From Rubellimicrobium mesophilum DSM 19309 (lineage in GTDB: Bacteria; Pseudomonadota; Alphaproteobacteria; Rhodobacterales; Rhodobacteraceae), in contig NZ_KK088563.1 of the NCBI RefSeq assembly GCF_000600335.2, positions 1-64,000 of the forward strand: a DNA stretch of 64,000 bases, read 5' to 3'. The notes under the pieces are model-generated. The model made no database searches, was not told the origin of the DNA, and saw only the letters and a program-made list of their open reading frames with translations. The position numbers were made by a program, and so were the translations under genes. This document shows, piece by piece, positions 1 to 8,361 of the stretch; positions within the stretch are counted from its first letter, which is position 1, and each line of letters opens with the position of its first letter.

Positions 1-2
1 CT

Positions 3-794
3 GAGACCTTCTCTGACGCGGCGATCCAGTTCTGCCTCAGCATCAAGGTCCTGTTCGGGCTCGCTCTGCGGCAGACGATCGGGATGGTCGAGAGCCTGCT
101 CAGGATGGCCGGTCTGGAGGACTGGCCGGTGCCGGACTACTCCACCCTGTGCCGGCGGCAGAAGACGGTGAGCATTCAGATCTCCTTTCGCCGCTCGGGC
201 GGCAATCTGAACCTGCTGGTCGACAGCACCGGCGTGAAGATGCGCGGCGACGGCGAGTGGCAGGTGCGCAAGCATGGTCCTAGTCGCCGGCGGCAATGGC
301 GTAAGGTGCATCTGGCCATGGATGCGGCCACGGGGGACATCCGGGCCGTGGAGTTCACCTCCAGCCAGACAGGCGACAGCCCGGTGCTGCCTGATCTGCT
401 GGCGCAGATCCCAGCCGACCAGCCGATCGGTACCGTCACGGCCGACGGCGCCTACGACACCCGCACGTGCCACGCCGCCATCGCTGGGCGGGGTGGCACC
501 GCCGTCATCCCAATCCGCAAGAACGGCCGCCTCTGGAAAGAGGATGGTCCCGCCGCCCGATCCAGGAACGAGAACCTGCGAACAACCAGGCACTTCGGCC
601 GGGCCTTCTGGAAACGGCTGACGGGCTATCACGCCCGAAGTCGGATCGAAGCCCAGATGCTCCGCCTCAAAGCCTTTGGGGACCGCATCGCCTCACGCGA
701 CCCCGACCGCCAAGCCGCCGAGATCCACACCCGCATCGCCCTGATGAACCGCTTTTCAGCCCTGGGCAGGGCGGAGATCGTGCGCGCCGTCTGA
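3..794 (+). CDS. IS5-family transposase, 5' end cut by window edge
   Basis: DDE transposase that would catalyse cut-and-paste movement of its insertion sequence. The reading frame is open from base 3, so the protein runs off the left edge; the ATG at 84 is internal and gives 236 residues. A DDE triad can be read in order: Asp in LLVDSTGVK, Asp in VTADGAYD and Glu in SRIEAQMLR, with the Arg-rich segment GPSRRRQWRKVH after the first Asp, as in IS5/IS427 relatives. The inverted repeat that ends the element follows the stop by about 35 bases. The N-terminal domain is missing only because of the window limit; no internal stop is seen. Confidence 0.9.
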   Translation, partial: ETFSDAAIQFCLSIKVLFGLALRQTIGMVESLLRMAGLEDWPVPDYSTLCRRQKTVSIQISFRRSGGNLNLLVDSTGVKMRGDGEWQVRKHGPSRRRQWRKVHLAMDAATGDIRAVEFTSSQTGDSPVLPDLLAQIPADQPIGTVTADGAYDTRTCHAAIAGRGGTAVIPIRKNGRLWKEDGPAARSRNENLRTTRHFGRAFWKRLTGYHARSRIEAQMLRLKAFGDRIASRDPDRQAAEIHTRIALMNRFSALGRAEIVRAV

Positions 795-829
795 ACCGAA
801 GGGGAAAGGGCCAAGCTCGGCCTCAGACC

Positions 830-847
830 GAGTTATGCAACAACGCC
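830..847 (+). repeat. Right terminal inverted repeat of the IS element
   Basis: The 18 bases read GAGTTATGCAACAACGCC; the reverse complement starts GGCGTTGTTGCATAACTC, the usual look of IS427-type (IS5 family) ends. It lies 36 bases after the transposase stop, and base composition changes at once beyond it. The left repeat is outside the window, so the target duplication cannot be read. Confidence 0.75.
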
Positions 848-1153
848 ACTTCGGAGCCATGATGCGAAGATGATGCCTTCAGGTTCCTTATTATCTTTTC
901 GACTCGCCGAATTCTTCTAACTAGGTCGAGTTGGAATTCGCAAAGTTCCCTTGGTCGATCAAAAGGCGCAAGCCGCTTGAACTTATGGGCAAGCGAAAGA
1001 AAAGATCGTTGATAGGAGGCAATAACGGATCGCATACCAATGCTGCCTTCCTACTAACGCACAATTCACTATAGATCGTTCGGCACGTGGGTTTGCTTGG
1101 CGTGCAGGAGTACGCACCCTTCTGCCAAGAGTCTTCGGGGCGCGCCTCACCCC
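848..1153. other. AT-rich intergenic patch beside the IS, possible gene remnant
   Basis: This stretch of about 300 bases is close to half A+T, against roughly 30% in the rest of the window, which suggests acquired DNA. A minus-strand frame (ATG at 1035) gives about 63 charged residues and then reads straight into the IS end, finishing with ALLHNSV encoded by the inverted repeat. That is what a gene broken by the insertion would look like, but I do not recognise the peptide and no other support exists. Bases 1080-1153 hold nothing I can name. Confidence 0.3.
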
Positions 1154-1471
1154 TCAATACACCCCCTCCACCTCATACATCACCGGCTCGAACCCCCGGC
1201 ACAGCGCGTTGATCGCCCGGTTCCTCTCCCGCATCTCCGGCGTCCGCAACATCGCTTGATAATCCCCACGACTCGCCCACTGGGAGTAGTTGCAGACCCG
1301 CGTCCGGGCGTCGTTGACGTGGAGCGCCGCGCCCAGGAAGCCCGGCTGCTTCGAGATGCACTCGGCGAAGGCCGCCTGCAGCGCCTCGATCAGGTCGAAG
1401 GCCAGCGCGGGCGTGGTCTCGAAGGTGGTGATGATGGTCTGGCCACTGAAGTTCTGGCGGATTTCGGGCAT
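1154..1471 (-). CDS. Antibiotic biosynthesis monooxygenase (ABM) domain protein
   Basis: A 105-residue protein of the dimeric alpha-beta barrel (ferredoxin-like) ABM superfamily, a group that includes small cofactor-free oxygenases and many proteins of unknown substrate. The segment IITTFETTPALAFDLIEALQAAFAE followed by QPGFLGAALHVNDARTRVCNYSQWAS is the typical strand-helix-strand core, with the NYSQW motif of the family. The start at 1471 (MPEIRQNF) is chosen over an upstream in-frame ATG because GGGGAGGGGAG lies just before it. It stands alone on the minus strand. Substrate unknown; cytoplasmic, as no signal peptide is seen. Confidence 0.7.
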   Translation of the reverse strand: MPEIRQNFSGQTIITTFETTPALAFDLIEALQAAFAECISKQPGFLGAALHVNDARTRVCNYSQWASRGDYQAMLRTPEMRERNRAINALCRGFEPVMYEVEGVY

Positions 1472-1634
1472 GTCTCCCCTCCCCTGACGGTCCAAGGATG
1501 GCACGCACGGAGGCCGTCAGGGAAGGGCCACGAGACGGGCTCTCCGCCACGTCCACCTCCCGACGCCTTCGACGGCAAGCAGGTCGAGGGCAAGGTTCAC
1601 GCCTCCCGGCGCCGAGGGCCGAGTTGCGCCTCAC

Positions 1635-1660
1635 GGAACCGCGCGTTGCGCTTCCGGGTT
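1635..1660 (+). promoter_or_regulatory. EcfG-type general stress promoter of the CsbD gene
   Basis: GGAAC at 1635-1639 and GTT at 1658-1660 are separated by 18 bases. Alphaproteobacterial EcfG/RpoE2 sigma factors recognise GGAAC-N16/17-CGTT-like promoters. The predicted start of transcription near 1667 places a short leader before the ATG at 1691 and argues against the in-frame ATG at 1667. The same motif with the same spacing lies upstream of the small-protein operon at 3176. Confidence 0.6.
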
Positions 1661-1690
1661 TTCCCCATGAAACGAATCGGGAGATCCCTC

Positions 1691-1891
1691 ATGAGCACCA
1701 GCGACGAAGACCGCGCGCGCGGCACCGCCCGCGACGTCGGCGGCAAGATCAAGGAAGGCCTCGGCAAGCTCACCGGCGACCGCGAGCTCCAGTCCGAGGG
1801 CAACCTCGACCAGGCCAAGGGCAAGGCCCAGAAGGCCTGGGGCGACCTCAAGGACGCCGTGACGCCGAAGCCCGATCCCGACGTCCGCTAG
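1691..1891 (+). CDS. CsbD family stress-response protein
   Basis: A 66-residue hydrophilic protein with the CsbD signature: DVGGKIKEGLGKLTGDREL then GNLDQAKGKAQKAWGDLKDAV, a lysine- and glycine-rich two-helix fold. CsbD proteins belong to general stress regulons (sigma B in Bacillus, EcfG in alphaproteobacteria); biochemical function is not known. The start at 1691 follows GGGAGATCCCTC; an ATG eight codons upstream would fall at the predicted transcription start of the EcfG-like promoter at 1635-1660. Single-gene unit on the plus strand. Confidence 0.88.
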   Translation: MSTSDEDRARGTARDVGGKIKEGLGKLTGDRELQSEGNLDQAKGKAQKAWGDLKDAVTPKPDPDVR

Positions 1892-2208
1892 GACGCCCGG
1901 AGGCGCGGCCCCGATGCGGGCCGCGCCCCATCACGGCCGAGGTGGCGGTTCACCCGCCCCGGGGGCCGCCGTCACCCCTTCCCCACCCGTTCGAATGCAG
2001 GCCGCAGCCCAGCAGGGTGTTGCGTCGGGGGGTGTTGCGTGCGTTCGGGCCGTTTACCCCGCCTTAACCTTTATCGGGCACAGTGATTCCCACGCGCGGA
2101 GTTGAGACCCCCGGGGACCTGGCAAGGCACGCCCCACCGCTCGCGCAGAGGACCGGCCGCGACGCACGGCGACTGGAGCCCGAGCCGAGACAAGGAGGGG
2201 GTCCCGCG
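1892..2208 (+). other. Intergenic region with no confident gene
   Basis: About 317 bases between the CsbD gene and a small questionable ORF. It holds T/A-containing segments around 2050-2085 (TTTACC and TTAACCTTTATC) that could form a promoter for the ORF at 2209, and repeated GTTGCGTC/GTTGCGTGCG words at 2020-2045. I see no RNA gene or clear terminator. Confidence 0.3.
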
Positions 2209-2499
2209 ATGAACAAGTCCTTCCCCCGGCCGGGGACGGCACCGATGTCGAGCGCTCCTTCGGGAGAGGCCCATCCCTGCCCGTCCGCCGGAGCCCCCCG
2301 GGTGCTCAGCTCTTTACAGGACCGAGGAAGCCGGTCCACCCGGGATGACCGAACCGCCCCTGAGCGCGCATGGCAGCGCCCCGGCGGGAGGCCCTGGCCG
2401 CCGCGGGACGAGGTCCCGCCCCCGCCGGACGGAGTGGCGTCCGCTCCGGCGGCCCTCGGACACGACCTCCGGCGCGAGATGCACCCGCGCCGGGCGTAA
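2209..2499 (+). CDS. Hypothetical small proline-rich protein
   Basis: A possible 96-residue protein that I do not recognise. Support is a strong ribosome binding site, AAGGAGGGGG, nine bases before the ATG, and a hairpin shortly after the stop. The peptide is low complexity (rich in Pro, Arg, Ala) without a signal peptide or membrane segment, and such open frames arise by chance at this GC content. It faces the three small minus-strand stress genes and shares the terminator-like hairpin at 2517-2542 with them. Confidence 0.3.
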   Translation: MNKSFPRPGTAPMSSAPSGEAHPCPSAGAPRVLSSLQDRGSRSTRDDRTAPERAWQRPGGRPWPPRDEVPPPPDGVASAPAALGHDLRREMHPRRA

Positions 2500-2516
2500 C
2501 GGTCCGAGACCCGAAA

Positions 2517-2542
2517 CGGCCGCCCCGATCCCGGGGCGGCCG
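2517..2542. terminator. Terminator-like hairpin between convergent genes
   Basis: Perfect 10-bp inverted repeat: CGGCCGCCCC at 2517-2526 and GGGGCGGCCG at 2533-2542 with a 6-base loop. Read on the minus strand it lies ten bases after the stop of the last small stress gene and is followed by GTTTCGG; on the plus strand it lies 18 bases after the questionable ORF. Likely acts mainly for the minus-strand operon. Confidence 0.6.
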
Positions 2543-2551
2543 TCGGAAAGG

Positions 2552-2743
2552 CTATTTCTCCCGCTCGTTCCGCGAGTGGTGGCTGTCTTCCTCGCCGCCC
2601 CCGCCGGACTTGGCGCTCCGCTGCGGGCGATTCTCGGGATCGGCCCCGGGCTTGTCCACCCGAAGCGGCGCCTTGGCGTTCTCATGGGAGGCACCGGGGC
2701 CGCCCTGCCGGATGGTGTTCGGGCTCTTGTCGGAGGTGGACAT
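2552..2743 (-). CDS. Small hydrophilic stress-type protein (third gene of operon)
   Basis: A 63-residue, highly charged protein without hydrophobic segments (MSTSDKSPNTIRQ... ending SHHSRNEREK), probably largely disordered. I do not recognise a named family. It starts three bases after the stop of the preceding 61-residue gene, so it is probably co-translated; its own binding site (AGGAT) is weak. Its operon starts with an EcfG-like promoter at 3228-3253, so a general stress role is inferred. A hairpin follows the stop. Confidence 0.55.
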   Translation of the reverse strand: MSTSDKSPNTIRQGGPGASHENAKAPLRVDKPGADPENRPQRSAKSGGGGEEDSHHSRNEREK

Positions 2744-2746
2744 GGC

Positions 2747-2932
2747 TTATCGATCCTGCTGGAGGCCCTGGTTGGTCGTGTTGACCTTGGTGTTGCCGGC
2801 CTGGCCGATCTTGTCGGGGTTCTGCTTCTGCGGGTTCCCGGCCTGGGTCCCGGCATCGACCTTGCGCGCCGTGTCGCCCGGCCCCTTGGGGCTCAGGTTC
2901 TCCGGCGGGATCGGGGGCATCTTGTGGGTCAT
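2747..2932 (-). CDS. Small hydrophilic stress-type protein (second gene of operon)
   Basis: A 61-residue hydrophilic protein rich in Pro, Gly, Asn, Gln and Lys (MTHKMPPIPPENLSPKGPGD...), with no membrane segment or known motif; probably disordered. An excellent binding site, GAGGAGGAG, lies just before the ATG and overlaps the end of the upstream 79-residue gene, from which it is separated by four bases. The gene order, composition and shared EcfG-like promoter point to a small stress operon. Function unknown. Confidence 0.6.
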   Translation of the reverse strand: MTHKMPPIPPENLSPKGPGDTARKVDAGTQAGNPQKQNPDKIGQAGNTKVNTTNQGLQQDR

Positions 2933-2936
2933 GGGA

Positions 2937-3176
2937 TCACTCCTCCTCGTCGGGGATATCGTTCTCGGGCGTCCGGCTCACCGAGTTGTCCTGGAGCTGC
3001 TCGATCTGCACCGCCTTGCTGTCGAGGCCGCGCTCGTCCGAGTGCTGGGCCTTGTCTCGGTTGGACAGGACGATGTTCTCCGGGATGTCCTCGGGCGCGA
3101 TGTCCGTCATCGCTCCCGTCCCGTCGCCCTTGCCCTGGCTGCCCGGACCGAAGTGCTTGCGGCTTGCATGTGCCAT
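2937..3176 (-). CDS. Small acidic stress-type protein (first gene of operon)
   Basis: A 79-residue protein with a basic N-terminus (MAHASRKHFGPGSQGKGDG) and an acidic C-terminus ending DIPDEEE. No family is recognised; it looks soluble and mostly unstructured. The start at 3176 is chosen because GGAGGGATG lies upstream; the longer in-frame ATG at 3260 would lie upstream of the predicted transcription start. It heads a three-gene operon (79, 61 and 63 residues) expressed from the EcfG-like promoter at 3228-3253. A general stress role is inferred from that promoter only. Confidence 0.6.
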   Translation of the reverse strand: MAHASRKHFGPGSQGKGDGTGAMTDIAPEDIPENIVLSNRDKAQHSDERGLDSKAVQIEQLQDNSVSRTPENDIPDEEE

Positions 3177-3197
3177 GCGGCATCCCTCCGTGGTGCG

Positions 3198-3215
3198 GCC
3201 GGGCCGAGGCCCGGC
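3198..3215 (-). other. Leader hairpin of the small stress operon
   Basis: GCCGGGCC at 3198-3205 and GGCCCGGC at 3208-3215 form an 8-bp inverted repeat. It lies between the predicted transcription start of the EcfG-like promoter and the first start codon at 3176, so it would sit in the 5' leader of the mRNA. No T run follows, so a terminator for the upstream kinase is less likely. Confidence 0.4.
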
Positions 3216-3227
3216 GGGTCCAGGGTC

Positions 3228-3253
3228 AACCCCCGGACCAGTCGCTCCGTTCC
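3228..3253 (-). promoter_or_regulatory. EcfG-type general stress promoter of the small-protein operon
   Basis: On the minus strand GGAAC (3253-3249) and GTT (3230-3228) are separated by 18 bases, the same spacing as in the CsbD promoter at 1635-1660. This fits the EcfG/RpoE2 consensus of alphaproteobacteria. The start codon at 3176 lies about 50 bases downstream. Confidence 0.6.
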
Positions 3254-3270
3254 CCCTCACGCGACGTCGG

Positions 3271-6200
3271 TCAGCCCGGCCGTCCCAGCGCCTCGCGGAT
3301 CTTGGCCATCAGCGTCGCCACCGCGAAGGGCTTGGTCAGCAGCGCCATACCCGGTTCGAGGAACCCCTCGGAGATCGTGGCGCCCTCGGCGAAGCCGGTG
3401 ACGAACAGCACGCGCAGCCCTGGCCGCAGGGCCCGCCCCTGGTCGGCGAGTTGGCGCCCGTCGAGGCCCGGCAGCCCCACGTCCGTGATGAGAAGGTCGA
3501 TCCGCCGGCTCTCCTGCAGGAGCCGCAGCCCCGCGGGCCCGTCCGGCGCTTCCAGCGCCTCGTAGCCCAGCTCGCCGAGCACTTCCACGACGAGGTCGCG
3601 CACCACCGCCTCATCCTCGACCACGAGGACCGTCTGGCCCGCTTCGGCCAGGGGCGGCTCGGCCGGCGGCGCCTCGCCCGCGCCTTCCTCGGTCCCGCCG
3701 GCATGGCGCGGCAGGTAGAGCCGCACCGTCGTGCCCCGGCCCTCCTCCGATTGCACCTGGACGTGCCCTCCGGACTGTCGGGCGAAGCCATAGACCATCG
3801 AAAGGCCCAGGCCCGTGCCCTGGCCCAGGGGCTTGGTGGTGAAGAAGGGCTCGAAGACCCGCGCCAACACCTCGGGCGGCATCCCAATCCCGGTATCCGA
3901 CACCACGATCGCAACGTAGTCGCCCGGTGCGACCTCGCGTGGCGAGGCCGCATCGGACCCGGCGAGCCTGACGTTCGTCGTCTCGATCGCCAGCCGCCCC
4001 CCGTCCGGCATGGCGTCCCGCGCGTTGATGCACAGGTTCAGGAGCGCGCTCTCGAGCTGTATCGGGTCGCAGAGCGTCCGCCAGAGCCCAGGTTCCAGTG
4101 TCAGCCCAAGGGCGATCCCAGGACCGAGCGTTCGACGCAGGAGATCCTCCACCCCGGCAACGAGGCGGTTCGCCTCGACGGGCTTCGGATCGAGGGGCTG
4201 CCGCCGCGAGAAGGCCAGGAGCCGGTGCGTCAGCGCCGCTGCCCTTTGGGCGGAGCTCATGGCAGCCTCGACGTAGCGGCCGACCTCTCCCGTCCGCCCC
4301 TGCCGCAGCCGCGCCTGCAGGAGGTCGAGCGAACCGATGATCCCCGCGAGGAGGTTGTTGAAGTCGTGGGCAATCCCGCCGGTGAGCTGCCCGACAGCCT
4401 CCATCTTCTGGCTCTGGCGCAGCGCCTCTTCGGCCTGCCGCTGCTCGGTCACGTCGCGCCCGATGGCATGGAATACCCCATCGCCGGGCACCGCGGTCCA
4501 GGACACCGTCCGCCAGGTCCCGTCCGCATGGCGCAGCCGGGCCTCGAACGCCACGATCCGGTCCCCTGCCCGCAACCGGGCCGCAGCGGTCAGGAAGCGC
4601 GTCCGGTCCCCCGGATGGATGATCTCGGTGAAGGGCGCGCTGAGGAGGGTCTCCTCCGGCCAGCCCAGCATCCGCGTCCAGGCCGGATTGACCTCGCGCC
4701 TGAGCCCGTCGAAGCCGAACACGCCCATGAGCTCGGTGGAGTTCTGCCAGATGCGGTCCCGCTCGGCGGTTCGGGCCTCGACCTCCGTCTCGAGGTCCTG
4801 GTTGAGTCGCCGAAGCTGCGCCTCGGCTGCCGCCCGGGCGGTGTCGTCCCGCATGGTCAGCACGGCCCCGACCTGATGCCCGTCCGGCGTCCGGACAGGT
4901 CGCGCGCCACCGACGGCCACGACCTCCCGCCCGTCGGACCGCCGGACGATCCATCGGACGTCCTCGACCGTCTCGCCCTTCAGGGCCGCCCGGCTCAGCG
5001 GCAGGTCCTCGGGCGGGAAGGGCTCGCCTTCGACGGTGAAGAGCCGGTAGCGCCGCGTGTAGTCCTCGGGCCCCACGCCAAGCTGCGCGGTCCCGTGGAT
5101 GCGCCGCGCGGCCTCGTTGATGAAGACGATCCGACCGGCCTCGTCGGTGACGATCACCCCTTCGGCCAGTTGGCTGAGGATCGCGCCTGTCCGCGCGGCC
5201 TCCCGCTCGGCCTCCTCCCGCGCCGCCTGCAGCGCGCGCTCCGCTTCCTTCTGCTCGGTGAGGTCGAGCACGACACCATAGAAGCCGTCCACCGTCCCGT
5301 CGGCGTCGCGTCGCGGTAGGTAGTGGACCTGGGTATCGCGCCGGGTGCCCCGGGTCGCCGGCGTGACTGCGTCGAAGCGCATCGGCTCGCCCCGGAGCGC
5401 CGCCTCGATCCGGTCCCGGCGCTGGGCATAGGCCTCCTCGCCCAGGACCTCGCGGATCGTCCGGCCCAGCATCTCCGACCGGGGCACCTCGAACCAGTCC
5501 TCGTGGGCCTTGTTCATCACGACGTAGCGCTGGTCCCGCCCGATGAAGGACACGAGGAGCGGCAGCGCGTCGGCCAGGAGGCGGAGCTGCTCCTCCCGTT
5601 CCCGTACATGGGCCTCGGCCAAGGCCCTCTCGACGGCCGAGGCGGCGAACCGGGCGAGCTGCGCGACGAGGGCCTCATCGGCCTCGTCGAAGTCCCCGCC
5701 GCCCTCCTTGTCCGAGAGCTGGATGAGCCCGAGGTTGCGCCCGTCGCTGCCGACCAACGGGGTGGCGAGCCAACCGCGCATCGGGGGATGCCGCCCCGTC
5801 TCGGCACCGAAGCCCCGCAAGCGCGGATGCGCCAGCAGCTCCCGCTGCGTCATCCGCAAGGTACGGTGGCCCTCGGCGGCCCATTCGTGGACGCCCGATG
5901 CGTCGGTCAGGGCGTCGTGGCCGCGCCAGCGGGCGTATTTCTCGGACAGGTCCACCGCGACGATCGCCTGCGACCGGTCGGGTCCGCGAGTCAGGCTGCA
6001 CGCCGCTTGGTGCGCGCCCACGACCCGCCGGGCCGCTTCCGCGATCGCCCGGACCGTGTCGTCGAGACGGGGCGCGGCGACGATGACCTGCGCCGCCTCC
6101 ACCAGTGCCCTCAGTTGCTCGGTCCGCCGTCCTTGGTCGTACATGGCCTTGGGATCCTCGGTCCGGTCCCGGAGGATCCTGAGGAAGCCCGCCGCTCGTC

Positions 6201-6669
6201 CGCCCCGCAGCGGCATCAGAAGGTCCGTGGTCCAGATGAGCGAGCCATCCTTGCGGAGGTGCCAGCGCTCGACCTCGGCCCAGCCCTGGGCCAGCGCGAC
6301 CTCCATCTCCCGCTCCGGGGCCTTGATCGCCCGGTCCTCCGGGGTGAACATCATGCGGCTGTCCGCGCCCAGCGCCTCGTGAGCGTCCCAGCCGAAGAGG
6401 AGGCGGGCAGCCTCGTTCCACTCGCCTATGCGCCCCTCGGAGTCGGTGACGACGACCGCATGTCCGACCGCAGGATCGAGGATCGGGTCGGAAGCGTCCC
6501 CCGAGCCGGCGGGCGCCGGACGCGACCGTCTCAGGGCCTCGCGCAACTCGGCGTTCTCGCGGTGGAGACGCGCGATCTCCTCGTCCTTCGACCCGGCTCC
6601 CATCGGTTCCGATCGGTCCCTCCCCTGGGTCCAAGTGGTCGGCTGCGGCAGCCTGTCCGTCAAGTCCAA
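3271..6669 (-). CDS. PAS/GAF hybrid sensor histidine kinase with receiver domain
   Basis: A 1132-residue soluble two-component hybrid kinase. Order: short coiled coil (about 30-55), PAS (60-170), GAF (190-345), three more PAS domains (about 360-475, 490-610 and 645-755), HisKA with [11 protein letters not shown] (phospho-His 768), ATPase domain with [16 protein letters not shown] and [12 protein letters not shown], and a C-terminal receiver with [10 protein letters not shown] (phospho-Asp 1063). No membrane segment is seen, so it probably senses a cytoplasmic redox, light or small-molecule signal. The TTG start at 6669 has GGGGAG eight bases away; the ATG at 6603 (1110 residues) is the main alternative. 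No response regulator lies beside it. It lies downstream of the liu genes and upstream of the small stress operon. Confidence 0.9.
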   Translation of the reverse strand: MDLTDRLPQPTTWTQGRDRSEPMGAGSKDEEIARLHRENAELREALRRSRPAPAGSGDASDPILDPAVGHAVVVTDSEGRIGEWNEAARLLFGWDAHEALGADSRMMFTPEDRAIKAPEREMEVALAQGWAEVERWHLRKDGSLIWTTDLLMPLRGGRAAGFLRILRDRTEDPKAMYDQGRRTEQLRALVEAAQVIVAAPRLDDTVRAIAEAARRVVGAHQAACSLTRGPDRSQAIVAVDLSEKYARWRGHDALTDASGVHEWAAEGHRTLRMTQRELLAHPRLRGFGAETGRHPPMRGWLATPLVGSDGRNLGLIQLSDKEGGGDFDEADEALVAQLARFAASAVERALAEAHVREREEQLRLLADALPLLVSFIGRDQRYVVMNKAHEDWFEVPRSEMLGRTIREVLGEEAYAQRRDRIEAALRGEPMRFDAVTPATRGTRRDTQVHYLPRRDADGTVDGFYGVVLDLTEQKEAERALQAAREEAEREAARTGAILSQLAEGVIVTDEAGRIVFINEAARRIHGTAQLGVGPEDYTRRYRLFTVEGEPFPPEDLPLSRAALKGETVEDVRWIVRRSDGREVVAVGGARPVRTPDGHQVGAVLTMRDDTARAAAEAQLRRLNQDLETEVEARTAERDRIWQNSTELMGVFGFDGLRREVNPAWTRMLGWPEETLLSAPFTEIIHPGDRTRFLTAAARLRAGDRIVAFEARLRHADGTWRTVSWTAVPGDGVFHAIGRDVTEQRQAEEALRQSQKMEAVGQLTGGIAHDFNNLLAGIIGSLDLLQARLRQGRTGEVGRYVEAAMSSAQRAAALTHRLLAFSRRQPLDPKPVEANRLVAGVEDLLRRTLGPGIALGLTLEPGLWRTLCDPIQLESALLNLCINARDAMPDGGRLAIETTNVRLAGSDAASPREVAPGDYVAIVVSDTGIGMPPEVLARVFEPFFTTKPLGQGTGLGLSMVYGFARQSGGHVQVQSEEGRGTTVRLYLPRHAGGTEEGAGEAPPAEPPLAEAGQTVLVVEDEAVVRDLVVEVLGELGYEALEAPDGPAGLRLLQESRRIDLLITDVGLPGLDGRQLADQGRALRPGLRVLFVTGFAEGATISEGFLEPGMALLTKPFAVATLMAKIREALGRPG

Positions 6670-6693
6670 GTCGCCCGCTCCCCACGATCCCCC

Positions 6694-7500
6694 TCAGGAC
6701 GGAGGCGGGTCCCCCAGGCGCCAGGCGGGGTCGCGCCGTTCGAAGAAGGCTGCGACCCCCTCCCTCGCCTCCTCGGATTCCCATCGCTCCACAAGGGCCG
6801 CGATGGAGGCCTCGACCGTTGCGGCATCCACTCCGCCCCCGAGCGTCCGGATCAGCCGTTTCGCCGCCGCGACCGCCCCCGGTGCGCAGGCGAGGAACGC
6901 CCGGACCTCCTCCTCCACGCCGTCCCGCAGCCGCTCGGGGGGCACGACGCGGGTGAGGAGACCCAGGCTCAGCGCCTCGCGCGTGTCGAAGCGGCGCGAG
7001 GACAGCATGAGCCGCCGTGATGCGGCGACGCCGATCCGAGCGAGGATGTAGGGACCGATCGTCGCCGGGATCAGTCCCAGCCGGGTCTCGGTGAGCGCGA
7101 AGGTCGCGGCCTCGGCCTCGGCCCCGACCGCGACGTCGCAGACCGACAGGAGACCGACCCCGCCGCCGTAGGCCGGCCCCTGGACCTCGGCGACGAGGGG
7201 CTTGGGCAGGGTGTCGAGCGCCCGCAGCATCCCGGCGATGCGCCGCGCCTCGGCCGCCCGCGCGGCGCCGTCCGCCACCATCTGCTCGCGCATCCAGCCG
7301 AGGTCTCCACCGGCGCAGAAGGTCGGGCCCGCGGCAGCCAGCACGACGACGCGGACGGCGGGGTCCTGCCCCAGACGCTCCGCCGCCTCGGTCAGCTCCG
7401 AGATCATGGTGGCATCGAGCGCGTTGTGCCGCTCGGGCCGATCCAACGTCAGGCGGGCCACCCCGCGCCCATCGGTGTCGAGCATGATCGTCCGGAACAT
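6694..7500 (-). CDS. liuC: Methylglutaconyl-CoA hydratase / enoyl-CoA hydratase family
   Basis: A 268-residue crotonase-fold enzyme. In leucine degradation it hydrates 3-methylglutaconyl-CoA to HMG-CoA. The crotonase oxyanion-hole motifs are visible as FCAGGDLGWM and PAYGGGVGLLSVCDVAV, followed by ETRLGLIPATIGPYI. It is the last of the liu genes in the operon, six bases after the HMG-CoA lyase gene, and this context is what makes the LiuC assignment likely; the fold alone would allow other enoyl-CoA hydratases. Cytoplasmic. Length is normal for the family. Confidence 0.85.
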   Translation of the reverse strand: MFRTIMLDTDGRGVARLTLDRPERHNALDATMISELTEAAERLGQDPAVRVVVLAAAGPTFCAGGDLGWMREQMVADGAARAAEARRIAGMLRALDTLPKPLVAEVQGPAYGGGVGLLSVCDVAVGAEAEAATFALTETRLGLIPATIGPYILARIGVAASRRLMLSSRRFDTREALSLGLLTRVVPPERLRDGVEEEVRAFLACAPGAVAAAKRLIRTLGGGVDAATVEASIAALVERWESEEAREGVAAFFERRDPAWRLGDPPPS

Positions 7501-7506
7501 GGAGCC

Positions 7507-8361
7507 TCAGCCCTCCCTCAGGGACCGCGCCAGGGCCGTCGCCCGCGCCAGCGCCTCTCGGTCGAGCGCCGTCTCGTAGCCCAGCGTGGCGAGCCGCTCC
7601 GCCAGCGCCTCCGTCGCCACGTTGCCCGCGGCGCCCGGCGCGAAGGGGCAGCCCCCCAGCCCGCCGACGGAGGAGTCGAAGACCCGGAGCCCGTGCCCCA
7701 GGGCCACCTCGACGTTCTCCAGCGCCCGGCCGGACGTGTCGTGGAAGTGCCCGGCGAGCCGCTCGGGCGGCAGTTCCTCGAGCACGGCGCGGAGCATGGC
7801 GTCCACCCGTTCGGGCGTTCCGCGCCCCAGGGTCTCGCCTAGGCTGACCTCGTGGCAGCCCAGATCCCTGAGCGCCGCCGAGACCCGGGCGACCGAAGCC
7901 GGCGCGACCTCGCCGTCATAGGGACAGTCGGTCACGACCGAGACGTAGCCCCGGACAGGCATCTCGTCCCTATGGGCCATGTCCAGGATCGTGGCGATGC
8001 GATCCAGCGTCTCGGCCACGGTCGCATTCAGGTTGGCCCTGGCGAAGCCTTCGGAGGCGGCGGTGACGACCGCGACCTCATCCGCCCCGTCCGCCCGGGC
8101 GGCCTCGTAGCCCTTCAGGTTGGGCGCGAGCGCCATGTAGCGCGTGCCTGGCCTGCGGCCGATCCCGACCAGCACCTCGGCGCCGTCCGCCATCTGCGGC
8201 ACCCATCTTGGGCTCACGAAGCTGGCCACCTCGATCCGCTGGAACCCGGCCTCGGAGAGCGCGTCCACCAGCGCGACCTTCCGGTCGGTCGGGATGATCC
8301 GCGCCTGGTTCTGCAGGCCATCGCGGGGCCCGACCTCCACGATCTCGACCGCCTCAGCCAT
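7507..8361 (-). CDS. liuE: Hydroxymethylglutaryl-CoA lyase
   Basis: A 284-residue TIM-barrel lyase that splits HMG-CoA into acetyl-CoA and acetoacetate, the last step of leucine breakdown. Family motifs are clear: VGPRDGLQNQ at the N-terminus (metal and substrate binding), HEVSLGETLGRGTP, and the signature GGLGGCPFAPGAAGN with the catalytic Cys at about residue 238. It overlaps the end of the carboxylase alpha-subunit gene by eight bases, showing translational coupling. Cytoplasmic. Confidence 0.93.
   Translation of the reverse strand: MAEAVEIVEVGPRDGLQNQARIIPTDRKVALVDALSEAGFQRIEVASFVSPRWVPQMADGAEVLVGIGRRPGTRYMALAPNLKGYEAARADGADEVAVVTAASEGFARANLNATVAETLDRIATILDMAHRDEMPVRGYVSVVTDCPYDGEVAPASVARVSAALRDLGCHEVSLGETLGRGTPERVDAMLRAVLEELPPERLAGHFHDTSGRALENVEVALGHGLRVFDSSVGGLGGCPFAPGAAGNVATEALAERLATLGYETALDREALARATALARSLREG

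Noticed and set aside
823-1035. A 70-codon minus-strand gene beside the IS
   Set aside because: Its end is encoded by the IS inverted repeat and the peptide is unknown; kept only as a possible remnant.
1667-1690. ATG at 1667 as the CsbD start
   Set aside because: It coincides with the predicted transcription start of the EcfG-like promoter; the ATG at 1691 has a binding site.
2986-5319. A 777-codon plus-strand open frame
   Set aside because: Antisense to the histidine kinase, which has complete kinase and receiver motifs.
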